A stretch of DNA of 64,000 bases from Neorhizobium galegae bv. officinalis. Lineage in GTDB: Bacteria; Pseudomonadota; Alphaproteobacteria; Rhizobiales; Rhizobiaceae. Of the stretch, positions 42,507-51,137 are shown piece after piece. The notes under the pieces were generated by a model. It was not told where the DNA came from, made no database searches, and saw only the letters and a program-made list of their open reading frames with translations. Numbering within the stretch: position 1 is the first letter of the stretch; each line of letters starts with the position of its first letter. A program made the position numbers and the translations under genes. The stretch is from positions 186,001 to 250,000 of the forward strand of contig CCRI01000006.1 of NCBI GenBank assembly GCA_000985875.1. Direction: 5' to 3'.

Positions 42507-44546
42507 TCACCCCGCCCGGTTCTCGTGAAAGTGATTGTAGATCTGCTTGGCGACGGCCTCCGAAATGCCCTCGACCGCCATGAGGTCGGTCAGGCCGGCG
42601 CGCGACACCGCCTTCGCCGTGCCGAAATGCTGCAGGAGCTTGCGCTTGCGGCCGGGCCCGATCCCGGAAATCTCGTCGAGCGGATTCTTGACCATCTCCT
42701 TCTTGCGGCGCGCCCGGTGTGAGCCGATCGCGAAACGATGGGCCTCGTCGCGCATGCGCTGGATGAAGTAGAGGACCGGATCGCGCGGCGGCAGCGAGAA
42801 GTCGGATCGCCCGTCGGCAAAGAACCGCTCGCGGCCGGCATCGCGGTCGACGCCCTTGGCGACGCCGATCGCGGTCACCACGTCGCGGATGCCGAGTTCG
42901 TCGAGAATGGCCCGCACAGCGGTCATCTGCCCCTGGCCGCCGTCGATCAGGATCACGTCCGGCCAGGCGGGGAAGGCGGCATCTGCAGCATCCTCGGCGC
43001 TCGTGGACGCCGCGGCGGTACGGTCCGGAATGCCCTCTTCCTTGAGGAGGCGGCTGAAGCGACGGGTCATCACCTCGCGCATCATGCCAAAGTCGTCGCC
43101 GGGGGTGATGTCGGTCGATTTGATGTTGAACTTGCGGTACTGGCTCTTCACGAAACCTTCCGGCCCCGCCACGACCATGCCGCCGACCGCATTGGTGCCC
43201 ATGATATGCGAGTTGTCGTAGATCTCGATCCGGCGCGGCACGAAGGACAGGCCGAAGGTCTCGGCGAGCCCCTGCAGCAGGCGCGCCTGCGACGAGGTTT
43301 CGGCGAGCCGGCGGCCATGCGCCTCGCGGGCGTTCGCGAGAACATGGTCCGTCAGGTCCTTCTTCTCGCCCCGCTGCGGCACGGAGATCGTCACCTTGTG
43401 GCCGGCTTTCTCGCAAAACGCCTGGGCGAGCAAATCCTGTTCCTCGACGGTTTCCGACAGCAGAATCTGCTTCGGTACCGGCTTGTCGTCATAGAACTGC
43501 GCCAGGAAGGCGTTGAGCACTTCCGGGCCGGAAAGCTGCGGATCGGCCTTCGGGAAATAGGCGCGGTTGCCCCAGTTCTGCCCGGTCCTGAAGAAGAACA
43601 CCTGGATGCAGGAGAGGCCGCCCTCGTTGTAGATGGCGAAGACATCCGCCTCCTCGACGCCGGCCGGGTTGATGCCCTGATGGCTCTGGACGTGGCTGAG
43701 CGCCGCCAGGCGGTCGCGATAGACTGCGGCGCGCTCGAAATCCAGGTCCTCGGAAGCTTCCGCCATCTGGCGGGCGATCGCCGACTTGACGTTCTGGCTC
43801 TTGCCGGAGAGGAAATCCTTCGCTTCGCCGACCAGCGCCGCATAACCCTCGTCGCTGATCTCGCGGGTGCAGGGTCCGGAACAGCGCTTGATCTGAAAGA
43901 GCAGGCATGGACGGGTGCGGGTTTCGAACACGCTGTCGGTGCAGGTGCGTAAGAGGAACGCGCGCTGCAGCGAGTTGATGGTGCGGCCGACGGCGGCAGC
44001 CGAAGCGAACGGGCCGAAATAATCGCCCTTGCGCGCCCGCGCGCCGCGATGCTTGAAGATCGCCGGCGCCCGGTGGTCGCCGGTGATCATGATATAGGGA
44101 AACGACTTGTCGTCGCGCAGCAGAACGTTGAAACGCGGCCGCAGGCGCTTGATCAGATTGGCTTCGAGCAGCAGCGCCTCGGTTTCCGTCCGCGTCGTGA
44201 CGAATTCCATGTGGGTGGTTTCACGCACCATCTTGGCGATGCGGTTGGAATGGACGCGGCCCTGCGCATAATTGCCGACGCGCTTCTTGAGACTGCGCGC
44301 CTTGCCGACGTAAAGCACATCCTGCGCGTCGTTGAACATCCGGTAGACGCCCGGCGCATTCGGCAGGTGCTTGACGAATTCGGCGATCAGATCGGCGCCC
44401 TTCAGCCCCGTCTCGTTCTTCCAGCCCTCGTTCCAGTCGATCGGCGCGGCGGGGCCTTGGCTCGGTTCTGCCACGACCACATCGTCGTCGTCTTCTTCCG
44501 TCTCGTCATAGAGAACGCCGCCGTCGGGCAGCTTCGTTCCGTTCAT
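42507..44546 (-). CDS. uvrC: Excinuclease ABC subunit C
   Basis: The nuclease of UvrABC nucleotide-excision repair, about 679 residues. It has a GIY-YIG nuclease domain ([20 protein letters not shown]), a UVR motif ([20 protein letters not shown]), the RNase-H-like second nuclease domain ([23 protein letters not shown]) and a C-terminal helix-hairpin-helix ([17 protein letters not shown]). An acidic stretch ([13 protein letters not shown]) near the N-terminus is a rhizobial extension. GGAGA precedes the ATG at 44546; further in-frame ATGs at 44573 and 44597 are less likely. Confidence 0.96.
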   Translation of the reverse strand: MNGTKLPDGGVLYDETEEDDDDVVVAEPSQGPAAPIDWNEGWKNETGLKGADLIAEFVKHLPNAPGVYRMFNDAQDVLYVGKARSLKKRVGNYAQGRVHSNRIAKMVRETTHMEFVTTRTETEALLLEANLIKRLRPRFNVLLRDDKSFPYIMITGDHRAPAIFKHRGARARKGDYFGPFASAAAVGRTINSLQRAFLLRTCTDSVFETRTRPCLLFQIKRCSGPCTREISDEGYAALVGEAKDFLSGKSQNVKSAIARQMAEASEDLDFERAAVYRDRLAALSHVQSHQGINPAGVEEADVFAIYNEGGLSCIQVFFFRTGQNWGNRAYFPKADPQLSGPEVLNAFLAQFYDDKPVPKQILLSETVEEQDLLAQAFCEKAGHKVTISVPQRGEKKDLTDHVLANAREAHGRRLAETSSQARLLQGLAETFGLSFVPRRIEIYDNSHIMGTNAVGGMVVAGPEGFVKSQYRKFNIKSTDITPGDDFGMMREVMTRRFSRLLKEEGIPDRTAAASTSAEDAADAAFPAWPDVILIDGGQGQMTAVRAILDELGIRDVVTAIGVAKGVDRDAGRERFFADGRSDFSLPPRDPVLYFIQRMRDEAHRFAIGSHRARRKKEMVKNPLDEISGIGPGRKRKLLQHFGTAKAVSRAGLTDLMAVEGISEAVAKQIYNHFHENRAG

Positions 44547-45228
44547 TCCATAGTCTCCGCTGGACATCGACATCCGGCCATCACCGATTCGAACCATGCG
44601 CCCATGACATGTGCCGGAGACCGGCTGCTTGTCAAAATATAGCGCTGAAGCGGCCCGATTCCCTGCGCAAAGGCCGCTGCCGGAGAAATAGTGTCTTGCG
44701 GCAAATTTTGAAAGCGCTGGCGAGAATTCTGCTCCGGGCTCTTGACGAAGGCCGAAATGGCCGCTCCCGAGGTGGAATATTCAAGGCAGAAATCCGGCGG
44801 CAGGCGCCGCCGGCTCTGCCCGTTCGCCAGCGGAGATGGGAAATACGTCCGTGTTGCTGCTCATATTTCGGTTTCTACAAGCGATTGATCCGTTTTTGTT
44901 GCGAATACAAGTCGAACTTGGTGAGTGGACCCTGCGCCGGTTCGGGTCTGCAGGTGTATTGACTGAGTTGTGCTTTCGATTTAAGAAGTAGTTTATCAAT
45001 GTAAAAATATTTATATTCCAAGTAAGTATTGATTAAGGTTAATCAAACGTGTGTTGCGATACAGCAACATCCAATTTTGGCCTTCTGTGCGCCACAATCA
45101 ATTCACATTTCGGCTCTTTCTATTCCTCAATTGACCTCCACATTCCGTTTCAGCGAGCAGGGAACAAATGTGTCGCCAACCATGTTGTCGCGGCGAATTC
45201 CCGGCGCAGCAGTAAAAGGAGAAAATGT
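44547..45228. other. Long divergent intergenic region, uvrC and Omp25/31-like gene
   Basis: 682 bases without a convincing gene. Near the uvrC side lies a perfect 8-base hairpin CCGGCGGC-AGGC-GCCGCCGG (44794-44813), extended by GCAG/CTGC. From about 44950 to 45060 the DNA is strongly AT-rich with a TTGACT-N17-TAAGAA promoter candidate. The last 170 bases form a leader ending in AAAAGGAG before the porin start. Long leaders upstream of porins are common targets of small RNAs; none could be identified here. Confidence 0.5.
44959..44987 (+). promoter_or_regulatory. Sigma-70-like promoter candidate for the porin gene
   Basis: TTGACT (44959-44964), a 17-base spacer and TAAGAA (44982-44987) in an AT-rich block, oriented toward the outer-membrane protein gene. 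It implies a leader of about 235 bases. The -10 box is a poor match, so this is a candidate only. Confidence 0.35.
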
Positions 45229-45864
45229 ATGCGTACTCTCATCGCAACTCTGATGGCCTCGGCAGCCAGCTTCATCGCCATCTCTGCGGCCAATGCCGCT
45301 GATGCCGTCGAACAAATTCCGCAGGCCCCGGTTGCAGTCGAAGAGCCGGCCCCGGCCGCCAGCTGGCAGGGTTTCTATCTCGGTGGTTACGGTCAGTATG
45401 ACTGGGGTCGCTTCGGTAGCGGCGACCGTGACGGCCAGTTCGGCGGCGGTGCCTATACGGGCTACAACTTCCAGAGCGGTTCGATCGTTTACGGTGTCGA
45501 AGCAGACGTCGGTTATAACGGCACGAAGAGCACCACGGATGATGGCTTTGAAGGCAAGGCCGGCTGGAACGGCTCTGTTCGCGGCCGCGTCGGCTACGAC
45601 CTCAACCCCTTCCTGATCTACGGTACGGCCGGTGTCGCCCTGCAGGACAACGAACTGCGCGACGCGACTTCGTCCGACAACAAGACCGCCGTCGGTTACA
45701 CGGTCGGTGCCGGTGCCGAAGCCTTCGTCACCAACAACATCACCGCTCGTGTCGAATACCGTTACACGGATTTCGGTTCGGATAGCTACTCGCTCGATTC
45801 CGGTTCGGTTTCGAAGGGCTTCGACGATCACAGCGTCAAGGTCGGTATCGGCGTGAAGTTCTAA
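45229..45864 (+). CDS. Omp25/Omp31-like outer-membrane beta-barrel
   Basis: A 211-residue outer-membrane protein. Signal peptide MASAASFIAISAANAADA, then an 8-strand barrel starting WQGFYLGGYGQYDWGRFG and ending in KVGIGVKF with terminal Phe, the usual barrel-assembly signal. SIVYGVEADVGYNGTKS and GYTVGAGAEAFVTNNITARV are typical of the Omp25/31 family of Rhizobiales (Brucella Omp25-like). AAAAGGAGAAAATGT precedes the ATG at 45229; an out-of-frame ATG lies four bases before. A strong terminator follows. Probably abundant. Confidence 0.9.
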   Translation: MRTLIATLMASAASFIAISAANAADAVEQIPQAPVAVEEPAPAASWQGFYLGGYGQYDWGRFGSGDRDGQFGGGAYTGYNFQSGSIVYGVEADVGYNGTKSTTDDGFEGKAGWNGSVRGRVGYDLNPFLIYGTAGVALQDNELRDATSSDNKTAVGYTVGAGAEAFVTNNITARVEYRYTDFGSDSYSLDSGSVSKGFDDHSVKVGIGVKF

Positions 45865-45890
45865 TTTCGATAGCCTTAACAGGCTGGGGA

Positions 45891-45920
45891 AAGCCCGGGC
45901 TTCGGCCCGGGCTTTTTTTT
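45891..45920 (+). terminator. Strong rho-independent terminator after the porin gene
   Basis: AAGCCCGGGC-TTCG-GCCCGGGCTT, a perfect 10-base stem with a UUCG tetraloop, then a run of T, 26 bases past the stop. Confidence 0.95.
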
Positions 45921-45923
45921 GTT

Positions 45924-46520
45924 TCAGGCCGCCGATTTCATGGCGGAATAGGAGGCGAAACGCTTGGCGAAGACATCCGGCCAGGACGCCAGCTCAGGCC
46001 GGCCCTCGGCCCATTGCCCGTTGAAGCGCAGATCGAGGTAACCGATCAGCGCGGCCAGCGCGAAATGGCCGCCATGCAGCTTCTTGCCTGTCTTCGGCAG
46101 GTTGGTCTCCAGGTGATCGAGTCCGCGCACCACCTTGCTCCACTGTTTGTCGATCCAAGGCTGGTGGACCTTGTCCTCGTCGCGCGAGCGGCGCTCGTAG
46201 ACGATCGCCAGCAGGCAATCCATCATGCCGTCGCAAAGCGCTTCCAGCACTTCCGCCTCGGTGCGCTTCGCATCCTTCTTCGGATAGAGCTTGCCGCCCG
46301 ACTGGCGATCGAGCCAGTGCATGATCGCTATGCTGTCGTAGATCGGCGGCTCGCCATCACGGATCAGCACCGGAATCTTGCCGAGCGGATTGTTGTCGAT
46401 GAGCTCCGGCGGTGCGGCGTTGGTATCGGTCTTCACCTCGGCGATCTGGATGCCGAGATGGCGCGCCGCCATGCGCACCTTGGCCGAATAGGGCGAGGCC
46501 GGGGAATACAGCAGCTTCAT
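45924..46520 (-). CDS. Glutathione S-transferase family protein
   Basis: A 198-residue GST. The thioredoxin-like domain is MKLLYSPASPYSAKVRMAAR, with the catalytic serine in SPYSAKV and NNPLGKIPVLIRDG, then YDSIAIMHWLD. The helical C-terminal domain (LAALIGYLDLRFNGQW) is normal. It is convergent with the porin gene and separated from it only by the terminator. RNase T2 lies upstream on the same strand. Confidence 0.92.
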   Translation of the reverse strand: MKLLYSPASPYSAKVRMAARHLGIQIAEVKTDTNAAPPELIDNNPLGKIPVLIRDGEPPIYDSIAIMHWLDRQSGGKLYPKKDAKRTEAEVLEALCDGMMDCLLAIVYERRSRDEDKVHQPWIDKQWSKVVRGLDHLETNLPKTGKKLHGGHFALAALIGYLDLRFNGQWAEGRPELASWPDVFAKRFASYSAMKSAA

Positions 46521-46543
46521 GGTCGTGTCCTTCTCGATAAATG

Positions 46544-47209
46544 TCAGCGTGCGGGCGGCAGGGTGATCTGGCTGATCCGGCAGCCGTCACGATCGACCTC
46601 GGCGCAATCGCGGAACTGCAGATCCTTGGTGAGGCAGATGCGCACTTCCTCCAATTGCCGGCCCTCGCAGCTCGTCGAAATGCCGCGCCGGCTCATGCCC
46701 GGATTGACGGCGAGGAACTTGTCTTCGATTTGGTCTGCCGACAGCGTCACGGCCGTGTCGCCGTGGGACAGGTCGGCGGGCAGTTTGACCCGCGAAAAGG
46801 CGTCACGCAGCTTGCCGAAATAATCACGCTGGCTGAGCCCGGTGCAGCTTCCGTGCTTGCGCCACTGATGGCCGATCAGGCCCATCGACGGCATGATGTC
46901 GAACAGCGGTTGGCCGAGCGATTGCGGCACGCGGCCCGGTTCCTTCGTTTCGCAGAAATCCGGATAGCCCTTTTCGTATTGCGGCCACAGCCCGTGGACG
47001 ATGAAGCGGAAGTCCTTGTCCGTGCTGCATTGCTGGTCGTTCTTGCCGCCGTTCTGCGAAGCGCAGAAGGTTGGCGACCAGGAAAGCGACAGGACGTAGA
47101 AATCGAACTGTCCCGCGTGATCCTGGCGATTGTCCGGTCGGCGCTCCTGGGCGGCGGCCGTGGACGCAAAAAGCGCGAGAAAAAGGAAAGCGATAAATCG
47201 GTTGGTCAT
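46544..47209 (-). CDS. Secreted ribonuclease T2
   Basis: A 221-residue exported RNase. Signal peptide RFIAFLFLALFASTAAAQ, then the two catalytic boxes FIVHGLWPQY (CAS I) and GHQWRKHGSC (CAS II, with Gln in place of the usual Glu before W). There are several cysteines for disulfides. T2 enzymes cut RNA to 3'-phosphates via 2',3'-cyclic intermediates; in bacteria they act in the periplasm or outside the cell and can supply nucleotides. The start is the ATG at 47209; the open frame extends upstream without conservation. Confidence 0.92.
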   Translation of the reverse strand: MTNRFIAFLFLALFASTAAAQERRPDNRQDHAGQFDFYVLSLSWSPTFCASQNGGKNDQQCSTDKDFRFIVHGLWPQYEKGYPDFCETKEPGRVPQSLGQPLFDIMPSMGLIGHQWRKHGSCTGLSQRDYFGKLRDAFSRVKLPADLSHGDTAVTLSADQIEDKFLAVNPGMSRRGISTSCEGRQLEEVRICLTKDLQFRDCAEVDRDGCRISQITLPPAR

Positions 47210-47259
47210 CGGCCAGCCCCCTGCAATGCGCGGCACCATGGGCGGGAAGCCTCGCCCGG

Positions 47260-48138
47260 TCAAGACTCCGAATCGAGGTCGCTGTCGACAGTCTCGCCAG
47301 TCAGCCAGAAGGCTCGCTGCGAGGCGAACCGATCCTGCGCCAGGATGGTTTTCAAGGTTGGCAGAAGCGCATGCAGCTCGTCCTTCAGCGTGAAGGGCGG
47401 GTTGACGATGATGAGCCCGGAGCCGGACAGCCCGGTTGTCTCGCGGTCGCTTTGAACGGTCAATTCGGCGCACAGCATCTTGGGGATTTCCAGCGCCTTC
47501 AGGTCATCGTGGAAGGCCCTGAGGGGAGCACCCTTCTTGATCGGATACCAGAGGCAGAAGGTGCCGCCCTGAAAGCGGCGCCAGCCGGTCGACAGACCTT
47601 TCACCAGCCGCCTGTATTCGCCTTCTTCCTCGAAAGGCGGATCGACGAGCACGATTCCGCGCTTTTCCTTCGGCGGCAGATGGGCGCCGAGCGCCAGCCA
47701 GCCGTCGAGTTCGGTGGCGCGCACCTGGAAATCGCCTTCGAACAGATTGTGCAGGCGGTTGAAATCCTCCGGATGCAGTTCCATCGCGGACAACCGATCC
47801 TGCGGGCGGAACAGCATGCGGGCAAGTTTTGGCGAGCCGGGATAGAGTTTCAGTGCGCCGGTTGGATTCAGCTCCCTGACCGCCGTCAGATAGGGTTCCA
47901 GCAGGTCTGCGACCTTTGCCGGCAGTTCCGCGTCCATCAGCCGGCCGATGCCGTCGCGCCATTCGCCGGTCTTCTGCGCCTCGTCCGAGGAAAGGTCGTA
48001 GAGCCCGATGCCGGCATGGGTATCCAGCACCCGAAACGCCTTGTCCTTATTCTGGGCATAACGGATCAACCGCGCCAGGACCGCGTGTTTGAGGACATCG
48101 GCGAAATTGCCCGCGTGATAGATGTGCCGGTAGTTCAT
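47260..48138 (-). CDS. rlmJ: 23S rRNA (adenine2030-N6)-methyltransferase RlmJ
   Basis: A 292-residue SAM-dependent methyltransferase. It starts MNYRHIYHAGNFADVLKHAV, contains the SAM region LDTHAGIGLYDL, and has the catalytic IVLVDPPFEEEGEY (D-P-P-F). These are diagnostic of RlmJ (YhiR). It is 51 bases upstream of the RNase T2 gene on the same strand and divergent from the molybdopterin oxidoreductase. Confidence 0.95.
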   Translation of the reverse strand: MNYRHIYHAGNFADVLKHAVLARLIRYAQNKDKAFRVLDTHAGIGLYDLSSDEAQKTGEWRDGIGRLMDAELPAKVADLLEPYLTAVRELNPTGALKLYPGSPKLARMLFRPQDRLSAMELHPEDFNRLHNLFEGDFQVRATELDGWLALGAHLPPKEKRGIVLVDPPFEEEGEYRRLVKGLSTGWRRFQGGTFCLWYPIKKGAPLRAFHDDLKALEIPKMLCAELTVQSDRETTGLSGSGLIIVNPPFTLKDELHALLPTLKTILAQDRFASQRAFWLTGETVDSDLDSES

Positions 48139-48221
48139 CGTTGCTGGTGTCTCGCTTGAATTAAATTGATGCGCTGCAAATCACGCTTTTTGCGGACGTC
48201 AGCTTGCAATATAGAAAACCC

Positions 48222-50375
48222 ATGAACGTTGCGACCCCGATTACCGCGAAAACCCCAATCGCCCTGGAAAAGTCCGGCCACAATTCGGTCGGCCATACCG
48301 TCTGTCCGCACGACTGTCCGTCAGCCTGCGCGCTGGACATAGATCTCACCGCCGACGGCAGGATCGGCCGGGTGCGTGGCGCTGCCGACAACAGCTATAC
48401 GGCCGGCGTCATCTGCGCCAAGGTCGCCCGTTATTCCGAACGGCTCTACCATCCCGGCCGGCTGACGCACCCGAAGCGCCGCTTGGGCGCCAAGGGCGAG
48501 GGGGCTTGGCAGGAGATCCCTTGGGAGGCCGCTCTCGACGAGATCGCCGACGCCTTCGTCAAGGCCGAGGCGAAACACGGGTCGGAGGCGGTCTGGCCCT
48601 ATTTCTATGCGGGTACGATGGGCCAGGTGCAGCGCGATTCGATCGAGCGCCTGCGACACGCGAAAAAGTATTCCGGCTTCTTCGGCACGATCTGCACCAA
48701 CATGGCCTGGACCGGTTACGTGATGGGCACCGGCGCATTGCGTGGACCCGATCCGCGCGAGATGGCGAAATCCGATTGCGTGGTGATCTGGGGCACCAAT
48801 GCCGTTTCCACCCAGGTCAACGTCATGACCCATGCGGTGAAGGCCCGCAAGGAACGCGGTGCCAAGATCGTCGTCATCGACATCTACGACAACCCGACCA
48901 TGAAACAGGCGGACATGGCGCTGACCGTGCGCCCCGGCACCGATGCCGCACTTGCCTGCGCCGTCATGCATATCGCCTTCCGCGACGGATACGCCGATCG
49001 AGCCTACATGGCGCAATATGCCGACGATCCGGCTGGCCTCGAAGCGCATCTCAAGGCGAAGACGCCGGAATGGGCCTCCGCCATCACCGGCCTGTCGGTC
49101 GATGAGATCGAAACCTTCGCCCGCCTCGTCGGCACGACCCAGAAAACCTTTTTCCGGCTGGGCTACGGTTTTGCCCGCCAGAGGAACGGCACGGTTGCCA
49201 TGCACGCGGCGCTGTCGATCGCGACAGTGCTCGGCTCCTGGCAATATGAGGGCGGCGGCGCTTTTCACAACAACGGCGAGATCTTCCGGCTCAACAAGTC
49301 CGAACTGATGGGCACGGCCTATGCCGATCCGGATATCCGCCAGCTCGACCAGTCGCAGATCGGGCGGGTGCTGACCGGCGATGCCGAGGCGCTGCGCCAT
49401 GGCGGGCCGGTGACGGCACTGCTGATCCAGAACACCAACCCGATGAACGTCGCGCCGGAACAGCGCCTCGTCCGCCAGGGCTTCTTGCGCGACGACCTGT
49501 TCGTGGCGGTGCATGAGCAGTTCATGACCGATACGGCCGAGGTCGCCGACATCGTCCTGCCGGCCACCATGTTCGTCGAGCATGACGATCTTTACCGTGC
49601 CGGTGGTCAGCAGCATATCCTGCTCGGGCCGAAGCTGGTCGAGCCGCCGTCGACGGTGCGAACCAACCTCTTCGTCATCGAGGAACTGGCAAAACGCCTC
49701 GGCGTCGATCATTTCCCCGGTTTCGGCCTCGACGAGCGCCAGCATATCGACCGCATCCTGAAGGCCAGCCATTGGGGCGCCTACGAGGATCTGGCGCGCG
49801 ACAAATGGATCGACGCGCAGCCGGATTTCGAAACCGCGCACTACATCAAGGGCTTCGGTTATCCGGATGGAAAATTCCGCTTCCGGCCGGACTGGGCGAA
49901 CGGCCCGTCGCCGGACAAGCCGCCGAAAAATGTCGGGCCGCTGGGACCGATTGCCGAACTGCCGGTCTTCCCCGACCAGGTCGACGTCATCGAGGTGGCG
50001 GACGAGGCGCATCCCTTCCGGCTGGCGACATCGCCCGCCCGCAGCTTCCTCAACTCCTCCTTCACCGAGACGAAGAGCTCCTATGAGCGGGAAGGGCGGC
50101 CGGAAGTGATGATCGAACCGACCGATGCGGAGCGCCTCGGCATCGTTGACGGTGATATCGTCCGGCTCGGCAATACCCGCGGCGAAATCCGCCTGCACGC
50201 GAAGCTCGTGGCCGGCGCGAGGCCGGGCGTGCTGATCGCCGAGGGGCTGTGGCCGAACCACAAACACCTCGACGGCGAGGGCATCAACGTGCTGACCGGC
50301 GCCGACGCCGTGGCGCCCTATGGCGGGGCGGCCTTCCACGACAACAAGGTATGGCTTCGCAAGGACGCAGCATGA
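48222..50375 (+). CDS. Molybdopterin oxidoreductase with N-terminal 4Fe-4S site
   Basis: A 717-residue DMSO-reductase-family enzyme. The N-terminus binds a 4Fe-4S cluster (C28-x3-C32-x3-C36 in CPHDCPSAC, C65 in GVICAK). Molybdopterin domains follow (DCVVIWGTNAVSTQVNV, IQNTNPMNVAPEQ, ADIVLPATMFVEH), with the C-terminal dinucleotide-binding domain (ATSPARSFLNSSF). There is no Tat signal, so it is cytoplasmic. No electron-transfer or membrane subunit is adjacent, and the substrate is unknown. The ATG at 48222 is preferred over a TTG at 48204; no clear ribosome-binding site. The stop overlaps nudK by four bases. Confidence 0.9.
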   Translation: MNVATPITAKTPIALEKSGHNSVGHTVCPHDCPSACALDIDLTADGRIGRVRGAADNSYTAGVICAKVARYSERLYHPGRLTHPKRRLGAKGEGAWQEIPWEAALDEIADAFVKAEAKHGSEAVWPYFYAGTMGQVQRDSIERLRHAKKYSGFFGTICTNMAWTGYVMGTGALRGPDPREMAKSDCVVIWGTNAVSTQVNVMTHAVKARKERGAKIVVIDIYDNPTMKQADMALTVRPGTDAALACAVMHIAFRDGYADRAYMAQYADDPAGLEAHLKAKTPEWASAITGLSVDEIETFARLVGTTQKTFFRLGYGFARQRNGTVAMHAALSIATVLGSWQYEGGGAFHNNGEIFRLNKSELMGTAYADPDIRQLDQSQIGRVLTGDAEALRHGGPVTALLIQNTNPMNVAPEQRLVRQGFLRDDLFVAVHEQFMTDTAEVADIVLPATMFVEHDDLYRAGGQQHILLGPKLVEPPSTVRTNLFVIEELAKRLGVDHFPGFGLDERQHIDRILKASHWGAYEDLARDKWIDAQPDFETAHYIKGFGYPDGKFRFRPDWANGPSPDKPPKNVGPLGPIAELPVFPDQVDVIEVADEAHPFRLATSPARSFLNSSFTETKSSYEREGRPEVMIEPTDAERLGIVDGDIVRLGNTRGEIRLHAKLVAGARPGVLIAEGLWPNHKHLDGEGINVLTGADAVAPYGGAAFHDNKVWLRKDAA

Positions 50376-50965
50376 CCGGGCGGGATGATCGGGTGAAGCT
50401 CGTTAGCGAAAAGACGTTGTCGGATGGGTGGACGCGGCTTTCGAGCTACGAACTCGATTACGCCGATCGCAGCGGCGAGACGCACCGCCTGCATCGCGAA
50501 ATCTACCATAAGTCCGAGGCCGCCTGCATCCTTCTCTACGATGCCCGGCGCGACATGGTCGTGCTGGTGAGGCAGTTTCGGCTGCCCGCCTATCTCACCG
50601 GCAAACCGGCATGGATGGTGGAGGTGCCGGCCGGGCTGCTGGACGAGGATCACCCGGAGGATGCGATCCGGCGCGAAGCGATGGAGGAAACCGGCTATCG
50701 CCTGCGGGATGTGCGGTTTGTCTTCAAGGCCTTCATGTCGCCCGGCGCGATCACCGAACTCGTGCATTTCTTCCACGCGCCGGTCGACCTCTCCGACCGG
50801 GTGAACGGTGGCGGTGGTCTTGCCGAGGAGCACGAGGATATCGAGGTTCTCGAACTGCCGCTCGACGAGGCGGTCGCGATGATCGGCACTGGCGAAATCA
50901 TCGATGCGAAGACGATCATGATGCTGCAATGGGCGGTGATAAACCGGGCATCATTCACCACCTGA
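50372..50965 (+). CDS. nudK: GDP-mannose pyrophosphatase NudK-like Nudix hydrolase
   Basis: A 197-residue Nudix hydrolase. The body follows E. coli NudK: ILLYDARRDMVVLVRQFRLP, the Nudix box with RREAMEETGY, and FMSPGAITELVHFFHAP. Near the end come HEDIEVLELPLDEAVAMI and GEIIDAKTIMMLQW. NudK splits GDP-mannose and related nucleotide sugars into a sugar phosphate and GMP. The ATG at 50372 overlaps the oxidoreductase stop (ATGA), so they are co-translated. The upstream open frame is not conserved. Confidence 0.9.
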   Translation: MTGRDDRVKLVSEKTLSDGWTRLSSYELDYADRSGETHRLHREIYHKSEAACILLYDARRDMVVLVRQFRLPAYLTGKPAWMVEVPAGLLDEDHPEDAIRREAMEETGYRLRDVRFVFKAFMSPGAITELVHFFHAPVDLSDRVNGGGGLAEEHEDIEVLELPLDEAVAMIGTGEIIDAKTIMMLQWAVINRASFTT

Positions 50966-51062
50966 TGTCCGTGCGGTGCCGCGCGGGCTGGAAACGCCGA
51001 TCGGCGCGTTCGCCTGTTGTTTCAGACGCCGTATGATTGTGACTTGACCTTGTGCGGCGCCG

Positions 51063-51080
51063 ATTTCACATGATTGTCAC
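51063..51080 (+). promoter_or_regulatory. PHO-box-like direct repeat upstream of phnM
   Basis: ATTTCAC-ATGA-TTGTCAC: two heptamers 11 bases apart, as in PhoB sites (CTGTCAT-N4-CTGTCAT). Matches are 5/7 and 6/7 when C is allowed at the last position. It lies 57 bases before the phnM start. Confidence 0.55.
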
Positions 51081-51137
51081 GAATGGTGGCTAAGCGCTGC
51101 CTCTTGATAATCTTCCTTATATGGTCAGGAGAAAGCC

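Noticed and set aside
44581..44600. tRNA-like T-loop (GGTTCGAATC on the minus strand) near the uvrC start
   Set aside because: Flanking bases form only four of five T-stem pairs, and no acceptor or anticodon stem could be drawn.
48321..50339. 672-codon frame antisense to the molybdopterin oxidoreductase
   Set aside because: Same shadow effect; the sense frame has all family motifs.
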